DNA of 64,000 bases from Arthrobacter sp. Soil764 (GTDB lineage Bacteria > Actinomycetota > Actinomycetes > Actinomycetales > Micrococcaceae), in contig NZ_LMSI01000012.1 of assembly GCF_001428075.1 (NCBI RefSeq), positions 192,507-256,506 on the forward strand. The letters are read 5' to 3'. A model generated the notes under the pieces. It was not told where the DNA came from, did not search any database, and saw only the letters and a list, made by a program, of their open reading frames with translations. A program made the translations under genes and the position numbers. How positions within the stretch are numbered: position 1 is the stretch's first letter; each line of letters opens with the position of its first letter. This document shows positions 52,850 to 63,692 of this stretch, piece after piece.

Positions 52850-53425
52850 ATGCCTGGCATCCGCACGCTCCGTCCCGCCCGACCATCATTACAGGAACAC
52901 GCCCGGCTATCACGCGAAGAAGCGGCGCGCCGACGCGCGATGCTCCTTCATCCTTCCAACTTCAAGCCTTCGACATCACCCGGCACCGACGCCGGCGGTA
53001 TGGCCGAGGAACTCAGCAGCAGGTTCGAGTGCCTTCATGAGGACCTGGTGTGCCGCGGCTTGCCGGACAATGAAGCCCGTACGGAAGTGGCACGCATCGC
53101 GGCGCGCGAGGTGTGGGACGGCTTTGCACTGCAGTTGCGCCGGCACCGGGCCGCGGCGGGTAGGCAGATGGACGCAAACGTCCTTGCTGTCGCACTGACG
53201 TCCATCCAGGGCATGACCCTGGCACTGCTCCGCCACCAGGGAGACCTGGCCTATGCCAGCCGTGCGGTGTCCACGGCCCTCCGCCGCCTCCAGTACAACA
53301 GCGGCCTGCTGGACCGGCTGCACCCGCATGGCAGCCCGGCCTTCAAGGACGCAGCCCTCATCCTTCATTCGGTGGAGGCTTTCCTCCGCCGGATTCCGGG
53401 CGCTTCCGGCAACGGCGGTCCCTGA
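52850..53425 (+). CDS. Hypothetical helical protein preceding the DevR-like gene
   Basis: 191 aa, no family recognised. The N-terminus is basic (RPARPSLQEHARLSREEAARRRA); the rest is helix-rich with AREVWDGFALQLRRHRAAAGRQMDANVLAVALTSIQG and a C-terminal LHSVEAFLRRIPG. No signal peptide or membrane segment. GAAAGGACC precedes ATG 52850; the open frame upstream to 52529 lacks support. DosR-like sites lie 170-250 bases upstream and the DevR-like gene 145 bases downstream, so it may be a hypoxia- or NO-responsive gene. Confidence 0.68.
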   Translation: MPGIRTLRPARPSLQEHARLSREEAARRRAMLLHPSNFKPSTSPGTDAGGMAEELSSRFECLHEDLVCRGLPDNEARTEVARIAAREVWDGFALQLRRHRAAAGRQMDANVLAVALTSIQGMTLALLRHQGDLAYASRAVSTALRRLQYNSGLLDRLHPHGSPAFKDAALILHSVEAFLRRIPGASGNGGP

Positions 53426-53448
53426 TTACACCTGATAAACGGCACGAC

Positions 53449-53463
53449 CGGACCTTTGGCACT
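53449..53463 (+). promoter_or_regulatory. Degenerate DosR-box-like site before the DevR-like gene
   Basis: CGGACCTTTGGCACT (53449-53463) matches 10 of the 12 fixed positions, or nearly so, of the GGGACTTNNGNCCCT pattern and lies 108 bases upstream of ATG 53571. Weak evidence on its own. Confidence 0.3.
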
Positions 53464-53570
53464 GCTGCTAAAGTAGCGGACACGAAATGATCATTTGAGG
53501 ATCCTTCCGAACGGGGCGGGCGCGCTGACAAGGCGGCTGGGGAGGCCATCGACCCGATGAGAGCGTCTTC

Positions 53571-54257
53571 ATGGAAATACCTGCAGCACCCTCGGATTCA
53601 CGTCGGTCTCCGGCATGGACCGCCCGAATCTTCATCCTCAACGACCATGAACCGGTGCGGCGGGGACTGAGGGACCTGCTCGAAAACGATGGGTTCGCCA
53701 TCGCCGGTGAAAGCGGATCGGCGGCAGAGGCTGAGCGCCTGATTCCCCTTCTGGAACCTGACCTCGCGGTGTTGGACGACAGGCTCCCGGACGGGACCGG
53801 GATCGAGGTCTGCCGCGGGCTCCGCGCCACCGCCCCCGGAGTCCGATGCCTGATCCTGACAAGTTGGGATGAACCGCATGCCGTGCGGGCAGCCGTTCTG
53901 GCGGGCGCCTCTGGATATGTGCTGAAGCAGGTGCGGGACAATAACCAACTGGTGGACGCCATCCGCAGCGCCGCCGCCGGCAGTTCACTGCTGCGGCCGG
54001 GGGTGAGGGAGAGGATCGCGGAAAGCCTTTACGCAGCTTCCTCCGCGTCCTGGCTGGACAGCCTGACGGAGAGGGAGCGGAACGTCCTTGCTTTCATGGC
54101 CCGCGGCCTGACCAACCGGCAGATCGGGCAGGAACTGGTGCTGCCCGATGAGGCGGTGGCTGCCTGCGTATCCTCAGTGCTGCAGAAGCTGGGCTTCCGG
54201 CGCCGCAGCCAGCTGGTTCCGGTGCCCATCCCGCGCGCGTGGGAACTGCTGCACTGA
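53571..54257 (+). CDS. DevR/DosR-like NarL-family response regulator with altered DNA-reading helix
   Basis: 228-aa regulator. The receiver domain (about 18-135) has FILNDHEPVRRGLRDLLE, phospho-acceptor Asp69 in LAVLDDRLPDG, Thr97 and Lys119. One of the two N-terminal acidic residues is Asn24 (DevR has DD). The LuxR/NarL domain (about 162-215) has LTERERNVLAFMARGLTNRQI, then PDEAVAACVSSVLQKLG. In M. tuberculosis DevR, Lys179, Lys182 and Asn183 read the DNA; here the aligned residues are Glu194, Ala197 and Ala198. It may bind another sequence or no DNA. The DevS-like kinase is convergent, 24 bases away. Confidence 0.9.
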   Translation: MEIPAAPSDSRRSPAWTARIFILNDHEPVRRGLRDLLENDGFAIAGESGSAAEAERLIPLLEPDLAVLDDRLPDGTGIEVCRGLRATAPGVRCLILTSWDEPHAVRAAVLAGASGYVLKQVRDNNQLVDAIRSAAAGSSLLRPGVRERIAESLYAASSASWLDSLTERERNVLAFMARGLTNRQIGQELVLPDEAVAACVSSVLQKLGFRRRSQLVPVPIPRAWELLH

Positions 54258-54281
54258 TCCCCGCCTGGCCGGGCGCTTCCT

Positions 54282-55973
<1,692 letters not shown>

Positions 55974-56076
55974 TCAGTCATAGAACAGGGCCCCATCGCC
56001 CTGGATCCGATTGGTGACAGCCCCCAGTGTCTCTCACCACCATGCTAACAACCCCGGCGACCCAGCGGCTGATAAG

Positions 56077-58791
56077 TTACGTCCTGGCTGCCTCCTGCCC
56101 CCGCAGCCGTGCCCGGCGCCGGCTCCGGGGCTGCATCGGAGTCCGCTGCACCTTGACCGGGATGCTGAACCTGAAGGCCCTGCGGGCGATGTGGTGTGTG
56201 GCGTGCCGGGGCCGGACGGGCGGCGGCGGGGCCGGCAGCTGCTGGGCGTCGCGGGCGAAGAACCACTGCTTGGCCAGCTCCACCAGCACCAGGTACACCA
56301 CCACCATGCCCAGCAGGGCCAGGAAGAACGGGACCGGCAGCGGGTCGAAGCCCAGCAGCCCGGCCAAGGGCGAGAGCGGAAGGAAGATCCCCACGGCCAC
56401 CACGGCAAGGGATGCGGCAATCAGCCCGGCGGAGGGCCGGCTGCGGAGGAACGGCACGCGCCGGGTGCGGATGGCGAAAATAATCAGCGTCTGGGTGGCG
56501 ATGGATTCGATGAACCAGCCGGCGCGGAACTCCCCCGGGACGGCGTTGAACACGAACAGCATCAGGGCGAACGTGGCGAAATCGAACAGTGAACTGATGG
56601 GGCCGAAGAGCAGCATGAACCGCCGGATGAAGGCGATGTCCCAGTGCGACGGCGCCCGCAGCTGATCCTTGTCCACCCGGTCCCCCGGAATGGCCAGCTG
56701 CCCGGAGTCATACAGCAGGTTGTTCAGCAGGATCTGGCCCGGCAGCATGGGCAGGAAACTCAGCACCACGGAGGCTGCCGCCGCGCTGAACATGTTGCCG
56801 AAGTTGCTGGACGTGCCCATCAGCACGTACTTGATGGTGTTGGCGAAGATCCGCCGCCCCTCCATCACACCGTCGGCCAGCACGCCCAGGTCCTTGTCCA
56901 AAAGGACGACGTCGGCCGCGTCCTTGGCAACGTCCGTGGCCGTATCGACGGAGATGCCGATGTCCGCCTTGTGCAGTGCCAGGGCGTCGTTGACGCCGTC
57001 GCCCATGAAGCCCACGGACCCGCCACTGAGGCGTAGCAGAGCAATGATGCGGGCTTTTTGTTCCGGCGAGACGCGGGCGAAGATCGTGGCCGTGCGCGCG
57101 GCGGCGGCAAGGTCGGCGTCGGACATCGTCTCAATCTGGGCGCCGGTGAGGGTGCCGCCGGAGATCACATCGAGGTCGGCACAGACTTTCTCCGCCACCT
57201 TGGCGTTGTCCCCGGTGGCGATCTTCACCGAGATCCCCAGCGCCTCCAGCAGGTCCAGGGACTGCCGGGCGTTGGCCTTGGGCCGGTCCAGGAAAACGAG
57301 GAAACCGGCCAGGGTGAGGTCTCGCTCCTCCGCGGGCGTCAGCCTGTCCAGCCCCGCGGCCGGGCGGGTGGCCACGGCAACCACCCGGGAGCCGGCGTCG
57401 AACTGTTCATCCAGCAGCGCCTGCACCGCCGGCGCGGTGGCACCGCACAGGGCCAGGACGTCCTCCGGCGCACCCTTGGTCACAAGCAGAGCCGGACCTC
57501 CCCGGTCACGGACCAGCGCCGAGGTGCGGCGGCGCCGATGGTCAAAGCGGATCAGGTCCAGCCGGTCAAAGCGCCCCGGTTCGAAAGCCGCCGCGCCGTC
57601 GCTCTCCCACAAGGCCGCATCCAGCGGGTTCTGGCCCGCGGAGGAAACCTTCGCTCCCGCATAGTCCGCCTCGGTGGCCAGCAAACCCAGGGTCAGCAGG
57701 CCGCCGTCGGACACATCCGGTGTAGCCGGGAGGGCAGTGGTGAAACTGATCTTCCCTTCCGTGAGGGTGCCGGTCTTGTCCGTGACCAGGATGTCCATGT
57801 CGCCAAGGTCCTCGATGCAGACCAGCCGTTTGACCAGGACCTTCCGCCTGGCCAGCTGGCGGGTGCCGGTGGCCAGGCTGGTGCTGACGACGGCGGGCAG
57901 CAGCTGCGGCGTGATGCCCACGGCGATGGCCAGGGAAAACAGCAATGACTCCAGCAGGGGGCGCTGCAGCAGCAGGTTGGCCACGAAGATCAGCGACGTC
58001 AGCACGAGGGCCACCTGCAGCAGCAGGAAGGAGAAGCGCTTGAGGCCCAGCTGGAACTCGGTCTGTGGCTGCCGTTCACCCAGGCCCAACGCGATCCTGC
58101 CAAACTCGGCCCGGCCGCCGGTGGCCACCACCACGCCGCTGCACCCTCCGGACTGGATCACGGTGCCCATGAACACGCAGGAGGCGAGGTCCGCCAGGGG
58201 TGCGCCCGCCGGCACCGGCGCCGGGTCCTTGGCCGCCGGCTGGGACTCCCCCGTGAGGATGCTTTCGTCGCAAAGGAGGTTGTCCGCGGTCAGCAGACGG
58301 ATGTCCGCCGGGACAATGGCGCCCAGGGAAAGATGGACGACGTCGCCCGGCACCAGGGCGGTGACGTCCACGTCCCTGGTGGTCCCGTCGCGCTGCACGG
58401 CCGCCTTGTGGGTGACCCGCTCATGCAGGGCCTCGGACGCACGCTCTGCGCGGTATTCGTTGCTGAAGCCGAGGCCAACACTGACCAGCAGGATCACGCC
58501 GATGACGATCGAGTTGGTGGCGTCCCCCAGGAACAGCGACAGCGCAGCGGTGACGATCAGCAGGATAAGGATGGGGCTGGCGAACTGCCGGCCCAGCACG
58601 GCCCAGGCGTTGGCGCGGTGGGTGCGGACAGCATTGGGACCCAGGCTTGCAAGCCGCGCGGCAGCTTCTTCTCCAGACAGCCCCTCAGGGGCCGAGCCGA
58701 GGCGCTCCAGCGTTTGCTCCGCCGTCAGAGCCGCCGCATCGGTGATGGGCAGCTGGAGGGAACTGCGCTCCCGGACGTTCAGGTCTGTCAT
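56077..58791 (-). CDS. mgtA: P-type Mg2+-importing ATPase (P3B/MgtA type)
   Basis: 904-aa pump for Mg2+ import. The actuator has LTGES (179-183), the phosphorylation motif is DKTGT (338-342, Asp338), the nucleotide-binding domain has VTKGAPEDVL, and the hinge GDGVND is intact (MGDGVNDALAL). The TM4 segment IAVGITPQLLPAVVS and TM block FGNMFSAAAASVVLSFLPMLPGQILLNNLLYD identify the MgtA/MgtB family over Ca-ATPases. It has an unusual Arg-rich C-terminal tail. MgtA genes next to DevS-type kinases recur in actinobacteria, so hypoxic control is possible. Confidence 0.94.
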   Translation of the reverse strand: MTDLNVRERSSLQLPITDAAALTAEQTLERLGSAPEGLSGEEAAARLASLGPNAVRTHRANAWAVLGRQFASPILILLIVTAALSLFLGDATNSIVIGVILLVSVGLGFSNEYRAERASEALHERVTHKAAVQRDGTTRDVDVTALVPGDVVHLSLGAIVPADIRLLTADNLLCDESILTGESQPAAKDPAPVPAGAPLADLASCVFMGTVIQSGGCSGVVVATGGRAEFGRIALGLGERQPQTEFQLGLKRFSFLLLQVALVLTSLIFVANLLLQRPLLESLLFSLAIAVGITPQLLPAVVSTSLATGTRQLARRKVLVKRLVCIEDLGDMDILVTDKTGTLTEGKISFTTALPATPDVSDGGLLTLGLLATEADYAGAKVSSAGQNPLDAALWESDGAAAFEPGRFDRLDLIRFDHRRRRTSALVRDRGGPALLVTKGAPEDVLALCGATAPAVQALLDEQFDAGSRVVAVATRPAAGLDRLTPAEERDLTLAGFLVFLDRPKANARQSLDLLEALGISVKIATGDNAKVAEKVCADLDVISGGTLTGAQIETMSDADLAAAARTATIFARVSPEQKARIIALLRLSGGSVGFMGDGVNDALALHKADIGISVDTATDVAKDAADVVLLDKDLGVLADGVMEGRRIFANTIKYVLMGTSSNFGNMFSAAAASVVLSFLPMLPGQILLNNLLYDSGQLAIPGDRVDKDQLRAPSHWDIAFIRRFMLLFGPISSLFDFATFALMLFVFNAVPGEFRAGWFIESIATQTLIIFAIRTRRVPFLRSRPSAGLIAASLAVVAVGIFLPLSPLAGLLGFDPLPVPFFLALLGMVVVYLVLVELAKQWFFARDAQQLPAPPPPVRPRHATHHIARRAFRFSIPVKVQRTPMQPRSRRRARLRGQEAART

Positions 58792-58893
58792 GCCGGATCC
58801 GATCGGACACGTTGGTTTGTGGCGCTACCTTAGGGCAAGGGTACGACGCCGAGTCGACTGGCGTGTATCTACGCCGATTGCAGGGTCCTGCCC

Positions 58894-59586
58894 TCACAGT
58901 GCCCGCTGAGCCAGCCACTCCGTAAGTACATTGAAGAACTGGTCCGGGGCGGTGGCATGGACGTTGTGCCCCACATCCAGTGTGACCAGCGTGCAGTCCG
59001 GGATAAGCTCCGCAACCTCGGCCAGCAACCCCTGCGGGATGTGGCTGCCGGCTCCACCGCCGATGAGCAGTGTTGGTGCTCCAATCCCGGGGAGCCTGGC
59101 CCACCAACGGCGCGAGGGGTCGTTGACCTGCGCCGCGATTGCGGGGACAACAGCCCAGTCGAAGGGCAGCTCGCCTGGCGGGCGATCGGGCAACGGCCGG
59201 GTCCGCGGATATGGCGGCGGGGCGTCCTCAATGACTAGGCGGGCGATTCGTCCGGGTTGGGCCAGCGCGACGAGGTAAGCCACCACACCGCCCATTGAGT
59301 GGCCCACCAGGGTGACGCGGTGGAGGTCCAGGCCGGCAAGGACCGCCACGACGTCGCCGCACATGGGCTCAAAGGAATACTGCCCGGGCCGTCCGCTGCC
59401 GCCATGGCCGCGAAGATCGACGGCGAATACGTGGAAGTCCGGTGCCAGGGCCGCAGCCATCGCGCCCCAGTCCTCCGCGCTGTCGCCCAGGGCATGGAGC
59501 AGCAGCACAGGAGGTGCGCCGGAATTCCCGGACTCCTGGATGCTGAGGGTGACACCGTCCGCGCCCGGCACGGCCAGCTTCTTCAT
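58894..59586 (-). CDS. Alpha/beta-fold hydrolase (230 aa)
   Basis: Nucleophile elbow GHSMGG, oxyanion block LLLHALGDSAEDWG, DLRGHGGSG, the acid probably in LLIGGGAGSHIP, and C-terminal His in DVGHNVHATAP. Complete triad. Closest in layout to carboxylesterases or 3-oxoadipate enol-lactonase-like enzymes. It lies 15 bases after the methyltransferase gene on the same strand, so the two are probably cotranscribed. The substrate is unknown. Confidence 0.88.
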   Translation of the reverse strand: MKKLAVPGADGVTLSIQESGNSGAPPVLLLHALGDSAEDWGAMAAALAPDFHVFAVDLRGHGGSGRPGQYSFEPMCGDVVAVLAGLDLHRVTLVGHSMGGVVAYLVALAQPGRIARLVIEDAPPPYPRTRPLPDRPPGELPFDWAVVPAIAAQVNDPSRRWWARLPGIGAPTLLIGGGAGSHIPQGLLAEVAELIPDCTLVTLDVGHNVHATAPDQFFNVLTEWLAQRAL

Positions 59587-59601
59587 GGCGGGGAGTCCAC
59601 G

Positions 59602-60282
59602 TCAGCCGGGCGGACCGGGGCTGGTGGCCGTGCCCAGGATGTGGGCAAGCGGAGGATTCAGCCGCTGCACGGCGAACCCGAAGCGCTGGTTGTCTTGGAC
59701 CGTGAAACCTGCTGCGGTGATGGCGGCCAGGGTGTCCCGGTTGAGGTGGCATCCGCCCATGAACCGCCCCCACACGGGCGTCAGTACATCTTCCGCCCTC
59801 GCCAGCACGGGGTGCCGGGACCGGACGTGCTCGTAATAGGCAAGGGTGCCGCCGGGGCGCAGGACGCGGCGGATCTCGGCGAGCACGGCGGACTGGTCCT
59901 TGACGCTGCAGAGGACAAGGCTGGCCACCACGGCGTCGGCGCTGCCTGTTTCTGCCGGTATGTCCTCTGCCGCCGCGGCTATCACGCTTACCGGAACGCT
60001 GGCGGCGGCCGCCTGTTCTTCTGCCACACCCCGGAGGTAGTCATCGGGTTCCAGTGCCAGGACGCGGGTCACGGTGGGAGGATACAGCGGGAAGGAGGAC
60101 CCGGCACCGGCTCCGATTTCGACGACGGACCCCTTCAGTCCCGCCAGGATACGGCGCCGGTGCTCGGTGGCCCCGCGGCGGTCCATTGCGCCCACCGCCC
60201 TGGCAAAGGCCCGGGCAAAAATCGGGTGCTGCAACGGGCCCGGGCCCACCCCGCCCTCCGTGCCATCAGGTGCGCGGTCCAT
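59602..60282 (-). CDS. Class I SAM-dependent methyltransferase
   Basis: 226 aa. SAM loop VVEIGAGAGSSFPLYP (about 53-68), acidic ALEPDDYL, and ADAVVASLVLCSVKDQSAVLAEIRRVLRPGGTLAYYEH as motifs II-III. Resembles METTL7/thiol- or lipid-type methyltransferases in length and in the VLCSVKD block. AAGGAGG precedes the ATG. It heads a pair with the alpha/beta hydrolase. The substrate is unknown. Confidence 0.88.
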   Translation of the reverse strand: MDRAPDGTEGGVGPGPLQHPIFARAFARAVGAMDRRGATEHRRRILAGLKGSVVEIGAGAGSSFPLYPPTVTRVLALEPDDYLRGVAEEQAAAASVPVSVIAAAAEDIPAETGSADAVVASLVLCSVKDQSAVLAEIRRVLRPGGTLAYYEHVRSRHPVLARAEDVLTPVWGRFMGGCHLNRDTLAAITAAGFTVQDNQRFGFAVQRLNPPLAHILGTATSPGPPG

Positions 60283-60340
60283 CCGGATACCTCCTTGGAC
60301 TGTCTGGCTCCCATCATGGCACGGAGTGCAGGGGCGGAGG

Positions 60341-61189
60341 CTACAGGCAGTTGGGCTGGTAGCCGGGGTCTGCGGGACCGGAGGGCTGGCTTAATGCGTT
60401 CGCCACGAACTGGTGCACTACGGGATCGTTGGGGGTCTGGTCGTGTTCGAAGACATCGGCCGGGCACTTGTCCTGGATGGTGATGTTGGTGACCTGCCTG
60501 GCCGGTCCCGCCAGGAACTGGCTGTTGTAGGGGATCACCACTTCGTCGTAGACGGTGGAGATCACGGTGTAGGACGGGCCGGTCACGGTGTCGCCCTTGG
60601 CGTTGAGTTCCTGCATGAAGGCGGAGCCTGCCTGCTGGTCCGCGCATGCCGCGCAGCCCAGGGTGGTGTAGGCGGGATCGGGGACGGCGTCCGGCGGCGG
60701 CACGATCAGGCCTTGGGTGCCGTGGTTGGAGGGCGCAATGCCCACCAGGTGGTGGACGTACTTGGCGCCGCCCAGCAGGTGCATGTAGTAGCGGGGCATC
60801 ATGCCGCCCTGGCTGTGGCCCACCAGGTCCACTTTTGCCGCACCGGTGGCGGCGCGGACGGCGTCCACAAACGGGGCGAGTTCCTTTGCGGAGTCTGCCA
60901 CCGGGGCGGTTGCGTAGACGCCGTTGGTCTCGCCGTAGTTGAGGGCAAAGACGCAGTACCCGGCGCTCTTGAGGTAAGGCGACAGGGTGGACCAGTTCTT
61001 CGCCATGCTTTCGAAGGTTCCAGGTACGAGGACCACCGGGTACGGATGCTCCGCGGAAGGCTTGCAGGACCAGTCGTTGGCGCCCGGCGGGGCGATGTCC
61101 AAGGTGTCGGCCTGGGCGGGAACCGTGGAAAGCGAGCCGGCCAGGACGGCGGCTGCGGCGACGGACAGGGCGCGTTTAAGCAGTGACAT
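60341..61189 (-). CDS. Secreted lipase/esterase (class 2 lipase family)
   Basis: Exported 282-aa triacylglycerol lipase-type enzyme. Signal peptide to about residue 27 (AQA-DT). PVVLVPGTFESMAKNWSTLSPYLKSAGYCVFALNYG carries the oxyanion region, GHSQGG the nucleophile, and the acid and His are likely in STVYDEVVIPY and VVHQFVANAL. Cys pairs (CKPS/YCVF, CAAC, KCPAD/NCL) suggest disulfides, fitting an extracellular enzyme. GAGGTTTAT precedes the ATG. It stands alone with a long upstream spacer. Confidence 0.9.
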   Translation of the reverse strand: MSLLKRALSVAAAAVLAGSLSTVPAQADTLDIAPPGANDWSCKPSAEHPYPVVLVPGTFESMAKNWSTLSPYLKSAGYCVFALNYGETNGVYATAPVADSAKELAPFVDAVRAATGAAKVDLVGHSQGGMMPRYYMHLLGGAKYVHHLVGIAPSNHGTQGLIVPPPDAVPDPAYTTLGCAACADQQAGSAFMQELNAKGDTVTGPSYTVISTVYDEVVIPYNSQFLAGPARQVTNITIQDKCPADVFEHDQTPNDPVVHQFVANALSQPSGPADPGYQPNCL

Positions 61190-61548
61190 ATAAACCTCTT
61201 TGTTCGCGTGTCAGCAATGGTGCCGCGGCCGGGTGTGCTGGTGGCGGGTGTGCCAACCAGGTGCCTGCTGCGGTCCTAAAAATGCTAGGGAGCAAGGACC
61301 TCCAGGTGACTCGGCCTGCACGAACGTGCGTGGAATGAATTCGCCTCCCGGCCGCGCCTACCGGCGTGGTTGGGGGACGTCGCCAACTTTGTTGTTACTG
61401 GTGAGTAGCTAATTCGAGCCGGCAACGCCTGCGGCCTGCGAAACGGGCAGCGGGCGGGAGTGCAGGGCGCGCTGCACAAATGTGCATGAAAGCGCGGCCA
61501 CGCTCCGGCTCCGTGCAAGGCGCCAATAGGCGCCAATATGAGGCCGTT
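61190..61548 (-). other. Spacer upstream of the lipase, with operator-like inverted repeat
   Basis: No gene supported. TACT-GGTG-AGTA (61396-61407) inside an AT-rich stretch is a spaced palindrome of the type bound by TetR-family regulators of lipid genes. The direct repeat GCGCCAATA occurs twice near 61509-61527. The lipase promoter must lie here. Confidence 0.4.
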
Positions 61549-62811
61549 TTACTTCACGGCGTTCGCCGCGTTCACCCGACCGTACGCCCAGTAGGTGCCG
61601 GTCCCGGAGACCCTGTCAGCGGTGGATTCCACGTTGGCCCGCACCGAGGCGTTGGTGGCGGCGGGGTGGGAGCTCCAGGCGAGTGCGGCCGTGGCAGCCA
61701 CGATGGCTGAGGACATGGAGCTGCCGTTGCCCACGTCGTAGCCTCTGGATCGGTTGTTCGGAACTTCAAGGGCAAAGGCGTGGTTGGGGAAGGTGGAGTA
61801 GACGTTGACGCCGGGTGCTGCCACGTCCACCCAGCTGGCTCCGAAAGTGGAGAAGGATGCCTTGAGGTCCTTGCTGTCCGTGGCCCCGACCGCGATGACG
61901 TTCGGGTAGGAACCGGGGTAGATCTTGGTCTGGTTTCCCCCGTTTCCGGCGGCCGCCACCAGCACCACTCCCTTGGTCCACGCGTTGTTGACGGCGGCCT
62001 CGAGCGTGCGCGACGCACGCACCCCAATGCTCATGTTGATCACCTTGGCGCCGTTGCTGACGGCCCAGTTGATGCCGTTGGCAACACTGGAGCTGGACCC
62101 CACCCCGCTGTCGTTCAGGACTTTCCCGGCAAGGATGGTGCAGCCCGGGCACACTCCTGCCACGCCTGCCGAGTTGTTGGCGGTGGCGGCAACGATGCCG
62201 GCCACATGGGTGCCGTGGCCGTAGTAGTCCTCCGCCACCGGGTCGCCGGCCTTGGTGGCGGCGTCACTGAAGTTGGCACGTGCCACCACTTTGGGGGCAA
62301 TGTCAGGGTTGTCGCTGGCCACGCCCGAGTCCAGGACGGCCACCCTGATGCCGGAGCCTGTGGTGGTGTTCCAGGCTTCGACGGCGTCGACGTCCGCGTC
62401 CGCCGTGCCTGCGGGCACGGTGATGTCGCCGCGGGTGTTGGTGAAGGACTGGCCGGTGTTCTGCAGCGCGTACTGGCGGGGGAAGTATGGGTCACTGGTG
62501 GCCACTGTGGCAGGTTCGTCGGGCTCGGCGTACTCCACGGACGGGTTCCGGTTGAGCGCCTCGATCAGCCGGGCTTCCTGGCCGGAGGGCACCGGGACCA
62601 GCCGGGCGCCCGTGCCGCCCACGGCGGAGCCGGCCGAAAGACCGTACTGGTGGAGCACGCCGGGGGCTGCGCCGCCGTCGTACGTTTTGACCAGGATCTG
62701 TCCCGCCCCGGCGAGGGACGTGGACGGCGCCGCGCTGGCGGCGGGAGCCATGGTGAGTGACCCAAACGAGAGGACTGCCGCCGTGAGACCGGCGATGACG
62801 ACTTTCTTCAT
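61549..62811 (-). CDS. Secreted S8-family serine protease (subtilase)
   Basis: 420-aa exported protease. Signal peptide to about residue 27, an I9-like propeptide to about 105, then the catalytic domain: Asp161 in AVLDSGV, His199 in GHGTHVAG, oxyanion Asn290 in AAAGNGG, and Ser365 in GNGSSMSSA. The last motif departs from GTSMAxP: Thr is Ser and the usual Pro is absent (SSAIVA). Two Cys (VCPGC) occur after the His loop. Probably an active extracellular protease with a slightly atypical nucleophile loop. It is monocistronic. Confidence 0.93.
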   Translation of the reverse strand: MKKVVIAGLTAAVLSFGSLTMAPAASAAPSTSLAGAGQILVKTYDGGAAPGVLHQYGLSAGSAVGGTGARLVPVPSGQEARLIEALNRNPSVEYAEPDEPATVATSDPYFPRQYALQNTGQSFTNTRGDITVPAGTADADVDAVEAWNTTTGSGIRVAVLDSGVASDNPDIAPKVVARANFSDAATKAGDPVAEDYYGHGTHVAGIVAATANNSAGVAGVCPGCTILAGKVLNDSGVGSSSSVANGINWAVSNGAKVINMSIGVRASRTLEAAVNNAWTKGVVLVAAAGNGGNQTKIYPGSYPNVIAVGATDSKDLKASFSTFGASWVDVAAPGVNVYSTFPNHAFALEVPNNRSRGYDVGNGSSMSSAIVAATAALAWSSHPAATNASVRANVESTADRVSGTGTYWAYGRVNAANAVK

Positions 62812-62844
62812 GGGGTTATGGTGCTACGCGGCGGGCTGGCGTCG

Positions 62845-62863
62845 ATAGGGGCAATGCCCCTAT
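62845..62863. terminator. Small hairpin over the GerMN gene stop codon
   Basis: ATAGGGGC (62845-62852) pairs with GCCCCTAT (62856-62863) around AAT. The stop codon of the upstream minus-strand gene is inside the stem, which is unusual for a terminator. T bases follow on the plus strand only. Confidence 0.45.
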
Positions 62864-63573
62864 TTAAGGCTCAGCACTTCGTCGATGGGGCGGCCGTTGA
62901 CGTACACCTGTGCACTCGTGGCCCCGGACGCCGTCATGGCTGTGTATTCCAGCTGCGCCTTGGCCCGGGGGACGTCGCAGACGCCGCCGAGCATGAACTG
63001 CCCGGAGAGCCAGATGGTGATGGTGCTGCCGGTCAGCTCGCCGCCCAGATACGTCAGGCTCGACTGGTAGAGGACATTGATGAGCCCGGACTGCCCTATG
63101 TCGCGGCTCTTGTTGGCCAGCAGGGTCCCGATGCTGGGGCCCACCTGGTCCGTGAACCGGACGGGGGCTGTGGTGGTGGCCACCAGGCTGTCGCCGCAGC
63201 CGATGGCGGGTCCGGAGACGCCATTGTCACCGACGGCCACATAGTAGATGGTCAGCGGGGCCACCTGCTCGGGAAGTCCGGTGGGCGTGGGTTCCTCCGT
63301 GGGCGGCGGGCTTGCAGGAGTGGACGACGGCGGCGTGGCGGCCGGGGTGGTGGGCGCCACTGAGCTGCCCGGCGTCGTGGTGGGGTTCGCCGACGCAGTA
63401 GGAGTCGCCGTCGCGCTTGGGCTGGCGCTGCTGGGGGACGCGCTGCTGGCAGTCGGGCTCGGGGCGGCGGAACTTGTGGAGGGGGCCGGGCTGGGCTGGC
63501 CGAAGCAGCCGGTGAGGACCAGCAGGCCGCTGAGTCCAAGAATGCTGAATGCCGAAAGCCTGGGCCTGTTCAT
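62860..63573 (-). CDS. GerMN-domain lipoprotein with long Ser/Pro/Thr linker
   Basis: 237-aa exported lipoprotein. Lipobox VLTGC (about 19-23), then about 75 residues of Ser/Thr/Ala/Pro linker that should lift the domain through the wall, then a GerMN-like domain (about 100-235) beginning LTIYYVAVGDNGVSGPAIGCGDSLV and including SGLINVLYQSSL and YVNGRPIDEVLS. GerMN domains occur in spore-germination GerM and in actinobacterial LpqB; function here is unknown. A DosR-box-like pair lies 62-87 bases upstream of the start. Confidence 0.85.
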   Translation of the reverse strand: MNRPRLSAFSILGLSGLLVLTGCFGQPSPAPSTSSAAPSPTASSASPSSASPSATATPTASANPTTTPGSSVAPTTPAATPPSSTPASPPPTEEPTPTGLPEQVAPLTIYYVAVGDNGVSGPAIGCGDSLVATTTAPVRFTDQVGPSIGTLLANKSRDIGQSGLINVLYQSSLTYLGGELTGSTITIWLSGQFMLGGVCDVPRAKAQLEYTAMTASGATSAQVYVNGRPIDEVLSLK

Positions 63574-63634
63574 GGTGCCCCCTTGAAGACAGGTCCCGCC
63601 GTTGCGGGGCCCGTCTTCAAGCTACGCCTGAGGG

Positions 63635-63660
63635 TTAGTCCAGAACAGGGACTAAAGTCC
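63635..63660. promoter_or_regulatory. Strong DosR-box-like dyad upstream of the GerMN lipoprotein
   Basis: GGGACTAAAGTCC (63648-63660) is a near-perfect match to the DevR/DosR dyad GGGACTWWAGTCCC. A second half site TTAGTCC (63635-63641) lies one turn closer to the gene. Tandem sites of this kind are typical of strongly DevR-regulated promoters in mycobacteria. Confidence 0.6.
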
Positions 63661-63692
63661 GGGCGCGGCGCGGGAACACTCCAGCCCCGGCC

